Assembly (NCBI RefSeq): GCF_022201045.2
Contig: NC_068557.1
Location: forward strand, 30,667,501 to 30,731,500
Origin: Citrus sinensis
Lineage: Eukaryota > Streptophyta > Magnoliopsida > Sapindales > Rutaceae
Direction of reading: 5' to 3'
Length of the DNA: 64,000 bases
The notes beneath the pieces are model-generated. The model saw only the letters and a list, made by a program, of their open reading frames with translations. It was not told where the DNA came from and ran no database searches. The translations under genes and the position numbers were made by a program. Positions 34,999 through 47,583 of this stretch are shown piece after piece (position 1 is the first letter of the stretch; the number at the start of each line of letters is the position of its first letter).

Positions 34999-36578
34999 TT
35001 GTTGTATAATGCCAACTTGCTTTTGGTTTTTATAATTTCTTTACTCGAAGGCTTAAGAGTTTTGAAAGTGGTTCCGTTTACCATTCTAAAACGGCTGCTT
35101 TAACCTGGTATTAAAATTAAATAAACTAATAAGATGCATGCTACAGACTAAGGAAGGTGCCAAATTAGATGAACCTAGCTAATCATCTATAAGTTTCCAC
35201 GTCAAATTAATTAACTATCTATTCAAAGGCAATGCATGTCTCTTTATTTGATGCGATTAATCAAACTGGTGTTACAGGGGGCCGACCTAGAATGCAGCTG
35301 TTTTATTTCGTTTTCTGTTTTGCTTTCTAATCTTGTGGCGTACAATTGTTTGCGGGGATTCCAAAGCAGAATTTGTCACGGTTGACATATTGCCCTATCA
35401 AGATTAACTTCACGGGACTTAGGCCCGTGAAACTTCACAGAAGATAAGACAAAATATAATTAAATTAAGAAAGAAAAATATGCACAAAAGGACGTACCTT
35501 TGGTCAAGTTCCAACTTTTCTTTCTGCTGCCTGCTAATCCACCTTTCAGTTCAATGGATTTATAAATCAAATCCGACAATATTTTCTGAATTTACTGGTG
35601 ATTGTATATATTACCAATCGTCCACCAGTAACGAGAGTTAGAGAAATGTTTTCTACAGTTGTGCATTCTTCGCGCATTAGGTGCATTGAATATATTAACT
35701 TTAAATGAACATTAATTGTACAGTAATCAAATTCTCTGAAAATCATGCATATATAGCGATAAATATAAGGAGTATAGCAAATTATAGATCATCGTGCAAA
35801 TTAACTATTGACGTTACCAGTACTGTTCCTGCACAAAAAATTGTGGTTTCTGGTGGACCAACGACAAAGGTGATATTTATATATATAATTATATAGTGGG
35901 TGAGATAGATCATGAAATGGCACTAACGATGGTATTATTTTAAAATCAAAGGGTCAAACCATGCATGCATATATTATTATTTTATATGTCACCAACATCA
36001 ACATGGAAGAAGATGGTGGGCTACAGTTGGCAGAAGGCAAAATGCCAAATGGGCTGCTGCTGCATCAACTCATCAAAAATGGTGGAGGTCCACGTAAAAT
36101 TGCTTAACAAGAAGAAGTTGCTTTCTGCAGAAGCAATTATATATGATCACACCACACCACACCACACCACACCACACCACATCACATCACATCCTTCCTT
36201 TTGCAGTTTTGGCCCATTCTATATGTATATCCATCCATCCACACTCTTAAAAACTCTTTTTTCCACAAGTTAATGCCGACACTCTAAACTTGGATTTTTC
36301 TGTTTGTCCTCTCTCATTCAACCATTAATCCCATGATAACAACTTGATGGATCTTTTATCATATACATGGATATGCATGAGCGGGCAGTATTTGCTGGAC
36401 TTCATCTCTTCAACTTTATAGTAATGGACATGCAAAGCAAATGGTACGTAACTTTCATTGCATTGATTTCTTTTGGATCATTAATTCTTGAAATAAACTT
36501 GATGATGAGAGATTCTTCTCTGAAATAACACATTGTCAATTTGCTATCGTGTTCCTTGACAAAACATTTAAAAAGAAG
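34999..36578. other. Intergenic region
   Basis: AT-rich, no supported gene. Contains a CACAC/CACCA pentanucleotide microsatellite at about 36149-36190. Confidence 0.4.
36149..36190. repeat. (ACACC)n microsatellite
   Basis: About seven ACACC-type pentamers followed by degenerate ATCAC units. Simple repeat in intergenic DNA. Confidence 0.85.
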
Positions 36579-36583
36579 AAATC

Positions 36584-37307
36584 TGTTTGGGGGATATACT
36601 TCGACGAGACCAGTCGTGACGAGCAGATACCTGGTAGCAGAGTGTACTTCGGCGAAGACCAGCTGTGATAAGCAAACATCTCGTAGCAGGGTCTCGCGAG
36701 CAAGTATATACTATAAGAATCTGGCAGCAGGGGAGCAGGAGCAGGAATATTCTGCTCGTCCACGAATGCACCATCCGCGAGGCCGATCCTCTGTTAGAAG
36801 CATAAAGCCATTCCAGTTAAGGCTTGAGTCGAGGAGACCCGGTCAACGACTGTTGGCGAGACGTGCTCTCCAACCCGAGAATCAAGGCACAAAGGCCATA
36901 CAACCACCCACGATTACAGAAGTGGAACATCCACTTTCGAGAGGCGGGAGGATAACGAGCATGAATGGAGGGAAGGTCTGAGTTCGGGAGAGGCCTATAA
37001 AAAGGTAGCCAACGAATGTAAAAGGGTTAGAATTTTTGACATTATAACATAGATAAAGAAAGCTCTAAAGAACTGAGACTAAAAAGAAAGCCATAAGATT
37101 TGTGGCTAGCGTTCCCAGAACCTTCATTTCTGACTTGAGCGTCGGAGGGTTTACATCGGGGAAACAACCAGCGTACTCTGACCTACTTCTGTGTATGCAG
37201 GAACTTCTGGAGAATAAGCCTTACGAGGAGAGATCCTGATCGAGGTGGAGTTGATCGAGCAGAGATCCTGATTGTAGAAAGAGAGCAACCAGAATCTCGC
37301 ATCAACA
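36584..37307 (+). mobile_element. Solo LTR, probably Gypsy-type, 724 bp (fossil)
   Basis: Starts TGTTTGG and ends CATCAACA (TG..CA), flanked on both sides by AAATC (36579-36583 and 37308-37312), a perfect 5-bp target duplication. A TATA-like CCTATAAAAAGG at about 36993 fits the LTR promoter. The 5' part has two related ~50-bp blocks starting TACTTCG (about 36598 and 36646). No internal region remains, so it is a solo LTR left by recombination; it looks whole. The family call rests on style, not on internal genes. Confidence 0.88.
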
Positions 37308-37312
37308 AAATC

Positions 37313-39113
37313 CTTAATTGTATTCATAATTATGTCCAATCATTGTTTGAGTGTGTGTGTGTACGTTTAATTTATTATGCAAGTTTTATTTCAATAATAT
37401 GTGACAATATTTACTACAATAAGAGGTTGTTTGAAATCGGACCGATCTCACTTTATTCAGTTGCTGTGCTTTTGAGATTAATACGAAGAACGATTATTAC
37501 AAATGGATCCCAAATGAGGCTTAGCGAACTCAAGAACATTATTGACTGAGCGATAATCCCCCGACTGGTTCCCGATAAAGATTTTATTGTTACCAGCCAT
37601 ATAAAAAATCTTATGATTGGCATGGAGACATATCCAAGCAATTTTGACCGATTGAGATTTGAGTGGGTAGTAATTAGGTAACATTGTTGTATAAAATAAG
37701 AGACCAATCACAATCAAATCGTTATCTATATTTCAATTATCATCGTATTACCATTGGTATATAAATAATAAATAATGCCCTGGTTGTGTGATTCTTCACG
37801 AATCTAGTAGTAGCATGTGCAATCATTAGCTTCCTGAAGGACAAAGGTATTATCCCCACCCAAACTATCCCTACAAATTAGTTTAGATGCACATTTTATG
37901 TTCAATCTACTTAATTAAGAATATGTTTAAACTATGATCAGATTCATATCATTTACCACAATAGTTTATATAAATTTTGTATCAAAACATTATATGTCTA
38001 GACTCTAGTATTATTTATGATATCCATGTATAATAATCATAATAAACAAATTCACACGTTAAATTTTCAAGTTGTAACTTAGAACTTGATGTCGATGGCT
38101 TTCATGAGAAACGTTGGCGTGAATATTGGGATTTGCTTGCACTGAAAGCAACATGCGGACATTGTGAATGTGGTGCTTTGCCTTGAAAATGTGTCCTTAA
38201 ATTTGAAGAGACAGAGACAGCGAGGATGAAATGGTTAGGGGCTCTTCCGAAAAGGAAATCTCAGTATTGATCCTGAAGTTCCACTCTTTACAAAATACAC
38301 CCCTCAGGACTATGTATTTACACATTTAACCTTGATTGAAATTAAAGAACTCCAAATTAAATAAAAGAGAAATTATAACAACTCTTTACACCCATTTATT
38401 ATTAAGAAACCAATTATTTTTCAAAAAAAACAAAAAAACAAATTGAGTATAAAGCAACAAACCTAAGCTAATGAGGCATAAATTAATATATTTTTCCCTT
38501 ACATGCATAACTAGCAATAAAAGGGGCATTTACTATTTTCATTAAGGAAGAGTGCATGGTTATTAGTTATGGCGGCTTATTCTTTAAAGTTTGTTTACTG
38601 TTACGAAAATTTCTGCTTATTGAGTTCTATTATCTACCCAAATGTTACTACCGGTCATGAGATTTTTTTTTTTTTCAAAATTATTTTAGGGTTCAATGAG
38701 AAGGAAAAAGATAGGGTTATTTGAGGAATTGAAATGAGTGTTATTAGTAAAAGAGTAATCTTACTACTTTAATTAGTGGGTGCGTTCAGAATAGGGGTTT
38801 TATGAGATTATTAATTAGTGACTAAGTATATCCCAGATCGTTTCTAAAAAGGATTAGCCTGTTTCTAAGAGTCTACAATTGGGCTTTGGCAATTGATACA
38901 AAAGACACCCCATTTTCGTTAATATAGATGTTCCTGGCCCGTTTTGATTTTGATACGGATTCAGTCCGATAAGACAGCCAAGCAGCCTTCAAACGTACAA
39001 GTTAACACGCGCGCGCGCACACACAGACTTTGTGCAAGAGGATAACAAAACCGAAAAGCATAAAAAGAAGCTACCAAGAGAAACAAAGGCTTTTCAAAAA
39101 AGGGGGAAAAATA
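37313..39113. other. Intergenic region upstream of the bL34 gene
   Basis: AT-rich, no gene seen. A CGCGCGCGCGCACACACA alternating tract at about 39007-39025 lies some 90 bases before the bL34 start codon. Confidence 0.4.
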
Positions 39114-40602
39114 ATGGCTTCATTGTCGATAACAACATCAATCCCACCACCATGGCTTACTAGCAAAAGCACACATCACTCACGAAGAATTCCTTCTGCT
39201 TCTCTCATTCTGCGGACGGGAAGAAGCTCTGTGTCGGTGAATGTTGCCGGCAACAACTCCTCACCATCTCGCCCTGGGCTTCTTCACTGCTCCTTTGTTT
39301 CCTCTTCTTTATGTTCTTCCGCTTTTCATTCAGCTTTTTCAGGTTAGCAGAAAGTTTTTATTTTTATTGCAATTTTGTTGTTTTTTTATTCATGGGTATT
39401 TTTCTTCTTGGCAAAATGTTGACGTAGTAGGATTGCATTGGTGTTTTGAGAGGATTTTTGGAATTGAATCAATTTTTTTATAATGTTATTTTATTTGTTG
39501 TTTTTGGATTGGACTGAATGATGCAACACTGATGTGGTTCGGGTTCATTTTTGAAATATTATGCTGGCTTTTAAGATATTTAATGGTTAAAAACTTAAAA
39601 TTGAGTTTAATTTCTTTCTTATGAGAGTGCGAAATAATGCAGTTTTTATTCTGGAATTGATGAAGTTACCTTTTAGATGTTCTGGCTAAAATGGAATGAA
39701 CAAATTGGACTGCAAGTTGGTTTGCCAGCTTGTCAAGATTAATAATTTTGTTTCCAGTAGCAGTAAAATAGCTTCAAAATGCTAATCAACCTGATCCATA
39801 TTACCAAAATACCACTTGAGATACGTGGATGCTAGAAAAGCTATTTGGACACATTGTTATTCTGTAGTTGCAATCCCCTAAAACGGTTATGTATGCATGG
39901 ATTATCTCTTTCCCCATTATTTGAAAGAATTGGAGCTTTACGTTCATTTGGTTGTTGTGTAATGAAAAGAAAATTTAAATTCAAAATCTTGCATGAGCAG
40001 TAAGGCTCAGTAAGTGATTGCTTTCATTGTTCTAGTCCATATCCATGTTTCTTTGGCAAATGAACACTGAAGTTTGTAGATTAGGTAACCATTTTCTTGT
40101 TGCTGGTGTTGAAGCTTCCTCTTTTTCAAACGGGGTGGATTGGCTTTTGATTTTAGTACACCTTTCTTAGTTTCTTTGTAAAAGCAGTTGTTTAGACAAA
40201 TATAATTCTTTATGTAAACTGGTTCTTCACTTGTATTTTGCGCCTGCCATTATTGGCGATGGTTGAATTTGAGAGAAATAGTGAAGTAGAAAAAGCATAG
40301 AAGTAAATTTTGGAGCTTGCTCTCAACTGTGTACGTTATTTGCAGGTCTATCCTTAGGGCTAGATTTCAATTCTAATGCTGGGGTGCGAAAGGAGAAACG
40401 CCAGGGTCTGGTGGTGAGGGCGGGGAAGGCTGCTCTGTGTCAAACTAAGCGGAATAGGTCTCGAAAATCCCTAGCTCGCACTCATGGCTTCCGCAGACGG
40501 ATGAGAACCACTAGTGGAAGAGCAATATTGAAGCGTCGAAGAGCCAAAGGACGGTGGGTACTTTGTCCCAAGTCCTACCCCAATAGTGGGAAGCGTGCCT
40601 AA
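39114..40602 (+). CDS. RPL34: Plastid 50S ribosomal protein bL34
   Basis: Nuclear-encoded chloroplast ribosomal protein of the large subunit. Exons 39114-39342 and 40346-40602; 161 residues. The N-terminal ~90 residues are Ser-rich, basic and poor in acid residues, a typical transit peptide. The mature part is the whole bL34 core: [40 protein letters not shown], then [15 protein letters not shown] as the plant C-terminal tail. The 1-kb intron separates the transit-peptide exon from the mature protein. Start chosen at ATGGCTTC; the frame is open upstream (ATG at 39030), but the shorter start gives a standard plastid transit peptide. Confidence 0.95.
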
Positions 40603-41597
40603 CTACTCATTGTATTCAGTTTCAGTAGGTGAATTTTAATATTCAATGTGGTTCGCAGATGATCTTCTGAACCTGATCAGAAGCTTTGTTTGTTGTTCCA
40701 TTTGGGCATCTGTTGTATTCAGTTAAATGAAATTCACATTGTTATCATCGCCTTCTGTTACTTGACGTTGTTTGCATTTGCAGTGAAGTAGTTTTTGACT
40801 CTCTGTTGGGAATTTTCCAGAGACCAAGTAGTGGAAATAAGTACGTTTCAACTGAGAAACCACCTTTTCAATGGATGTAACATCGCTGTAATCAACGAGG
40901 CGAGAAATTGCCTTCTCAGACGTATTGCAAAGCAGGAGACGTTTATGGTTTGTGACCGACCATTTCATCTCTTTTTCAAGTAAACTAAAGCCCGGACACC
41001 TTGTTTTATATGGGCTTGTCGAGTGTCAATCATTTCAAGTATGACAGTTGTATGGCGTTTCAGTGCTATACTGAAGATTGAAAACAATTTACGTGCCACT
41101 TTTTGCTCTCAAGTCCTGGGAGCCAGTTCACGTTTGTTTCATTGTTTATATAGAGTTGATTCATTTAACATTTTAACCCTGCGTATGGCGGCTGCGGCAA
41201 TTTAAGTTGCGAACTTGGCCAGTATAACAAAAAACGAAAACGACTACGTGGCACTGCACTGAACTCTGTTGTTTCGTCCTTAACAAAGAATTTAACATTA
41301 AAAAAATGGGATTCATTTAGATGATTGCAGTCAACGTACAATAGAATCAGCAGTTCAGCACTGGTTCCCCTTCTAATTTCTGATTGGTCTTCAAAGCTAG
41401 CCTACATTATTATTCTCCGATACCAATTAGCAAAAACATACTAACATTTTCAAAGCCTAGAACACTTGACAACGTACACGACTAGACTAGGAAACTGAAA
41501 AAAAAAAAAAAAGGAAAAAATTGTAAAAAAACACACGGTACTTATTGGTGAAGTGGTAGCTGATTAAAATGTGCAGTTATCGGCTCTCAGAGCCTTT
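40603..41597. other. Intergenic, converging 3' flanks
   Basis: Holds the 3' flanks of the bL34 gene (+) and the first cysteine protease (-). Only short unsupported frames are seen; an A-run at about 41498-41512 is present. Confidence 0.4.
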
Positions 41598-42809
41598 TTA
41601 TGCAATCGGATACGAAGCTTTTCTGGCAATACCACAAAGACCTGCTCCACCAACATCTCTCCGCATCCTTATAAAACCTCCCTCCCCCCAGTTCTGTCCC
41701 CATGAATTCTTAATTAACCAATATGGCCCCTCATTACTTGATCCATATCCCACGATAGTAACAGCATGATTTAGGTTGTTCCCACAAGGTCCAGCGAAAA
41801 CACCACCACTGTAATACCTGAAGCCCGGTGAACTGGCATCAATGGCAACTGAAACTGGCTGCCTTGATACAGCGTATCGCAATGCCAGCTCACTAGTTGG
41901 TACGTCTTGATAACTTCTGATTCGAGCAGCTTTCATGGCACCCCGCTGCCAATTGCAGTATCCTTCTCTCCGCTGATACGGATACACACGCTCATCAGTA
42001 AGACCCTGGCTACGTATGATATATGAGAAGGCATCATCCATCCAGCCACCATAACATCCTCGAGAGCCGGAGCAGTCCAATACTTGTTGCTCTGAAAGTG
42101 AAATTAATCTACCCGTTCTGATCTTGGTGATTCCTTCCACAGCTGCCACGGCTGAAAATATCCAACAACATCCTATAAAACAAAAGAATCACGTCCATTA
42201 ATTAGACGGACATATTAAAATTTCACATTCACAGTTCACAAAGATGTGAATGTTGTGTGACAGCTCCTCTTGTTCTGCTAGAGCTAGAGTGCTGCTGATT
42301 TTTTTTCAGAAAAGGAAAAACATATGCATGCGTTCGGTTTATTATCGACCAATTCACTTACCACATGAGCCTTGGTTTTTAACAGGAGTGACTGCTCCTC
42401 TGGCCCTCCAATCAATGCTTCGTGGTAATCGACGCCTTGAGTCAGGATAACCGAACCAATTATTTGCGTATGATTGTGATTGATTTGAAATATTACGAGT
42501 GGGCATTTTGTATCCAGTGTGGGAGGCAATAAACTCTTCGTCAGTTAAGTCTGCAAATTCATTGAGGCTTAACTTGTACGTCTGATTTCCTTCTCTGTTA
42601 AATTTCTCGATGAATCTAAAATTTTTCTTGAAAATCTTGAACCGCATTGCCTTTTCCGCCTGGTTCTTGTAAGTGCGAGCAGACCGAGCCATCCATAGCT
42701 CGTGTTTTGCACTGATGGAATCTTCATGCAACGTGCGAGACATGACAAGAGATGCCCAAGTCAGCATAATAATCAGCATGATAAAAGTCTTATCAAAAGT
42801 TACGTCCAT
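41598..42809 (-). CDS. Papain-like cysteine protease, SAG39-like (copy 1)
   Basis: Family C1A secreted or vacuolar protease made as a pre-pro-enzyme. Exons 42809-42362 and 42172-41598; 340 residues. Signal peptide (MLIIMLTWASLVMS), I29 prodomain with ERFNIN-like MRFKIFKKNFRFIEKFN and LNEFADLT. The mature enzyme begins near RSIDWRARGAVTPVKNQGSC. The catalytic Cys is in GCCWIFSA (residue ~152), His in LNHAVTIVGYG, Asn in WLIKNSWG. Most family members read CCWAFSA, so Ile beside the active-site Trp is unusual. DCSGSRGCYGGWM is also shorter than in the sister copies. No granulin domain. First of three tandem copies on the same strand with one intron at the same place. Confidence 0.93.
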
Positions 42810-44382
42810 GATTTTAATATGGAAGATGTTTTTAGCAGTTGCTTTTACTTGATACTGCGATAAGTCACGAAGAAGTGAGGTGACGAGTAGAGTTAATTAC
42901 ACCACTTATATATAGTGAATGGAGATGGCATGATATCTTTTCATCCGTGATATTTTAGATTTCAGCAAAGCCAAATGGTGGGATTCTTGGAAACAGATAA
43001 ATATCTTTGAAGATTCACTGATTTGGTTTATTTCGGAAGACTATTGGGATTTCTAAATGATCATGCGGCGAGGGGAGAGAGATTTGATTGATAGGAAATC
43101 ACTCAGAAAAATTTCTTCACAGTTGGAGAAAATATTCGGCCAAACAATATTTAGTCCAATGTTTATCATTCTCTTATATTTAGAAACTAAAAGGATTTAT
43201 AAAGTTGTAGAGAGTGGACAATCGGACAAAGAATAGGAAGAAATACATATCCTATACATGCGAAAAATATCTTCAAGTTTTGGAGAATATTAGAACAACT
43301 TAATTGCTATTATCGATTATATAATTTTCCCATCCGTAGAAATTAATCGGGCGTAAGGCATTCGTTTATAAGAATGACTGAATTTTATTTTTTTTAGGTG
43401 ATATTACTTTTACAAATTTTGTTTAAATGTATACATTTTTATTTAAATTAGGAGTAAATTCCATCAGAATAACAATAATAACACTTAACTTTTTAACTAA
43501 ATCTCTTATTGGTGAAAACGAGAAATACTATTGGGGTTGCCAGTAGTTTTTACAAACTTGTTTAGATGTATACTTTATTATTTATATTACAAGTAAACTC
43601 CATCAGAATAACAATAATAACACTTCACCTTTTAACTAATTGTTGAAAAGGAGAAATACTATTCGGGTAGCCGTCTTGTAAAATTATCTTTTATCATTTT
43701 ATTGGGTAAATGAAATTCTCATATTGTTATTGCTATCCTTGAAATATGTAGTAAATGAAAGAAAATAAAAAATAAGAATAGAAAAAAGAATGATGCAACC
43801 TTCTACTGCATTGATTTTCAACAAGAACTTTACAAGATAGTCTTTTTTTGGCTATAATTTATACTACCTTTTGCCTCATTTTTTAAGTAAATTCTAGTAC
43901 GCGACACAGCTGTGGTGACTGGAAAACTTATATGCACCAAGTTTTTTTTTTGAACAACTTTGTCATTAATTCAAATTTTAAGGATATCCATTAAAGTTTG
44001 GTATTTTATGGGATTAAAGTGGGGTTAGAAGTGGCTATCTATCATTGCTCGTGGTGAGTGATACTATGACAATTACAGTTTAATCTAACTAATTAAGAGT
44101 GGCTGTCCTTTGCAAGGACAGTTCCTCATTTGCCTATGATGATCCACTACGTTCATCTTGCTGAGTCAGGCGCTTGATCATTGGTTGTTCATGAGAGTTA
44201 GTGAGCATTTCTTTTTTCCAGACATTTCGTCGAACACTTGTTTACTTGCATCAAACAGTTAACTAAACTCTACTCAACAATCGTCTTCAGTTATTCTTGT
44301 TGTTTGCATTTGTAGACAGTAAAATAAAAGTAGCGTACATGGAGAATATATCAATATGAAATATCATAAATTCTGAAATAAT
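42810..44382. other. Intergenic within protease cluster
   Basis: Promoter side of copy 1, AT-rich sequence and a local ~150-bp tandem duplication at 43393-43690. No gene. Confidence 0.4.
43393..43690. repeat. ~150-bp diverged tandem duplication
   Basis: Two adjacent copies (about 43393-43540 and 43545-43690) share TTTACAAA.TT.TTTA..TGTATAC, AACTCCATCAGAATAACA-like and GAGAAATACTATT blocks in the same order, with scattered differences. Non-coding. Confidence 0.75.
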
Positions 44383-45893
44383 TTAACTAAAAAACGAAAA
44401 TCTATTTAATGGTAAATATCCCCACGTATACAGGATGCATAATATAGCAGCTGTAGAAAAATCAGCACTTAAGCATGCTGAAGACTTATCAGCGGATGAA
44501 GGTTGAGCTGATTCCTTACTAACTGGAAAGGAAGCAAACATGGCAATGCCACATTGACCCTGAGGTTGATCAATATCTCTCTGTAGCCTAAAGTATCCAT
44601 CTTCACCCCAATCCTGTCCCCACGAGTTCTTGATTAACCAATACTTGATTCCTTCTTCACTTGTTCCATACCCAACGGCAGTAACCCCGTGGTTGAGAAA
44701 GGTCTCACAAAAGCCGTTGAAAACACCACCGGAGTAGAATTGTAATGCACTGGCATCAATTGCAACTGAGACTGGCTGGTTCGCCACAGCCTGCAACAAG
44801 CTCTCTTCATCATTAGGTGGCACATCTTCATAATTTGTAATCTGGGCAGCATGATCTTCTGCCTTAATGCTGTCACAAATTCCAGTACTCATTCCTTCAT
44901 ATGAGTAAACTGCATCATTTGTAATTCCTTTATTTTGAATAATGTATTTGAAGGCATCATCCATGAAACCGCCATAGCAGCCGTTGTTATTGTCATTTGT
45001 TGCACAATCCACAAGTTGTTGCTCAGACAATGAGACTAGCCTATTAATTTTAATCGCATTAATACCTTCTACGGCTGCCACAGCTGAAAATGCCCAGCAA
45101 CAAGCTATATCCATATATATTAAAAAAAAAGACAAATGTTTAGTAAATAGTAATCAATAAATGTAATAAGAATTCCACAATGCAATGACGTCTTCAATTC
45201 TAAATTTCAAATTTTTAGACAATTTTTTTTTTTAATAATTTGATCTTTTATTTGAGTAAATACAATCATGTAATTAGTGATTGATAAATAAAAATATCAA
45301 AAAAAAAGTAAATCTTGACCATAAAATATCAGCATCGGTGCATTAGCAGTTTTTTTGCATCGAGTGTTGAATTATTTTTTCAATTTTTATTTATCTTAAT
45401 TACAAAAAGCAACATGATATAAATTTATCAAAATGCAGAGAAATTGGGCGATTCACTTACCACATTGGCCTTGGTATTTCACGGGGGTAACCGCTCCTTT
45501 TTCTATCCAATTCACGCTAGGTGGCACTTGTGAACTCTTGTATAGAAATGGAGTGCCGTTGGCTTTTAGTGAGCTCGAGTGATCGGACATTTTGAAGCCA
45601 GTATGCGAAGCAATGAATTCTTGGGGAGTTAAGTCAGCAAACTTATTCAAGCGTAGCGTGTAACTCCGATTCCCTATCGCTGCATTGTTGAATCTCTCAA
45701 CGGCAACCAGATTGTCCTTGAATATCTCAAAACGCTTGCTGTTCTCTGCGCTTTCCTTATAGGTGCGTCCGTATTGTGCTTTCCATTGCTCGAACTTTTC
45801 AGCAATTGAACCTTCATCGAATGTACGGTACGTCGCTTGAGATGCACATGACCCCGAAATTATCAACACAACTATAAGAAAGTATTTGGCCAT
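44383..45893 (-). CDS. Papain-like cysteine protease with C-terminal tail (copy 2)
   Basis: Second C1A protease of the cluster. Exons 45893-45461 and 45104-44383; 384 residues. Signal peptide (YFLIVVLIISGSCAS), I29 prodomain (RFEIFKDNLVAVERFN; LNKFADLT), mature enzyme from about VNWIEKGAVTPVKYQGQC. The catalytic centre reads CACCWAFSA rather than CGCCWAFSA because exon 2 begins CT instead of GA at the join; catalytic Cys is ~147, His in [11 protein letters not shown], Asn in WLIKNSWGQDWG. Sister copies end just after the FASFPV-like sequence; this one continues ~45 residues, Ser-rich then hydrophobic (TAAILCILYTWGYL). That tail may be a membrane or GPI-type signal or a read-through of an ancestral stop. 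Confidence 0.92.
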
Positions 45894-46100
45894 TATTTTT
45901 TAATTTAGACGTTGAACGAGTTCAGATAATTATGAGGCAGTCGCTTTTAGCATGATTGGAGGAAGTATATAAGTGCTCCATTCAGGTCTCTCTCGATATA
46001 TACATATATATATACAGAAGCTGACTTCGTTCCCTTAAACATGATCCTCATTGCAATGAACGCGCGTGTGTGTATATACTTCACGCATTTCCATCGTAAT

Positions 46101-46131
46101 GAACGCATATATATATATATATATATATATA
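46101..46131. repeat. (TA)n microsatellite
   Basis: Uninterrupted AT run of about 30 bases upstream of protease copy 2. Confidence 0.85.
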
Positions 46132-46782
46132 TTTGGTGGAAAATTAAAATTAAAGCAACCTGGAATTTCCAGGAGTGCCCGTCAGGTTGAAGGTAATTTT
46201 AATTGAGGACGTACGTGATGATTTGGCATTGCGGGATCGATGTTGACTTTGGAGTTTGGAGGTCTTCTACTCTAGTTTTTTTCTAGCTAACATCTGTCTT
46301 GTTGCAGCAAGGCTGTTGTTTGTTTCTATTCTAGTTTTGTAACTCTTATGTCTTGTCTCTCTGTTTCTTGCTCGGTTGTTTTTATCGCTGATAGTTTGTT
46401 TGAATGCGCTAGTAGTTAGTCGCTGCTTTGAGAATTTCGGTGTTTGTAAATTGTAATGTAACGGAAGGCAGGATCAAAATTATGATAGTGAAGTTTCCGG
46501 GCGAATTCTTGTAATTATACCAAAGTAGTTTTCTCCGTCTAACCATTCGTGTTCTAGTAGGGGTATGGCACTAGATTATAATCAGTACAAATTGAATTAG
46601 GTTAAATTAAAAGTATATTGTTATATTATTTCGTTAATTACCAAATATTCAAAGTTATAGTAATAAATAAACATTTTATATGTATGTCATGTCATTCAAA
46701 AGATTATCACATAGATGCAATCGTTAGTAAATATCTAAAATATATAAATGTCATGGTATTTTTATAAGAAAATGATATAGTG

Positions 46783-46978
46783 CGTACTTTAACGGATCAT
46801 GATCCTTTCTTGATCTGAGCGCTCCTAATCTTTTACAGATCTTGTGCCACGTGTGTGTTTACTATTAGTGGATGATTATGATTTAACTATTTTTCCTTTT
46901 TAATTTATTAACCACCAATCATATTAACATAATTTGCTCAAATGAAGATCAGATCAGGAGAGGATCCTGATTCGTACC
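46783..46978. mobile_element. Possible ~200-bp MITE
   Basis: The left side (GGATCATGATCCTTTCTTGA) and the reverse complement of the right side (AATCAGGATCCTCTCCTGAT) match imperfectly over about 30 bases, giving a fold-back. Target duplication is not clear. No coding potential. Confidence 0.4.
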
Positions 46979-47583
46979 GAATTCTATAATTTTCTATGAA
47001 TAGTATTTAAGCTATGCAGCCACATGCTCGCTATAAGATGAGCACATTAGATAATTACTCATCTTTTATATAATTAGAGATAGATTGCATGGCACAATAA
47101 TATTACTTCAGAATTGAAGTTGTGTGATTTCTCCTTTATAATTTAATCTTATAGATGACATCTCATACAATGTACAGAAACTTGTATGCCATGTCATTTA
47201 TAGATTCAGCACATAGATGACATGTCATAAAACTTAAACTTCAGGGTGAAAATTGTATGATATATAGTTTATAAGTTCACATAAATAACTTGTGGAAAAT
47301 ATTTGTTTACCTATATAATATGTCATTTACATTTTCTGCATTTAGATGACCTGTTATATTACAAAATCAATTTCAAAGGTTCTGAAGGTTTTAATTGTAT
47401 ACATTCATAGAGCATTTACACAATATCAAGAACGACAAGCACAGAGCTGCAGGGCACGAATTGCTCACCACACATAATTTAGAACACATGAATGACCAAA
47501 TACATAAATAAAAACGAGATAATTAATTATATATTCAGCTTCAATTACTATTAGTATGTGTGCGTGTGTGTGGTTGCAATCAG

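Larger units (their letters stand above)
45894..47583. other. Intergenic within protease cluster
   Basis: Promoter side of copy 2, a (TA)n tract at about 46101-46131 and a possible small MITE at 46783-46978. No gene. Confidence 0.4.
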
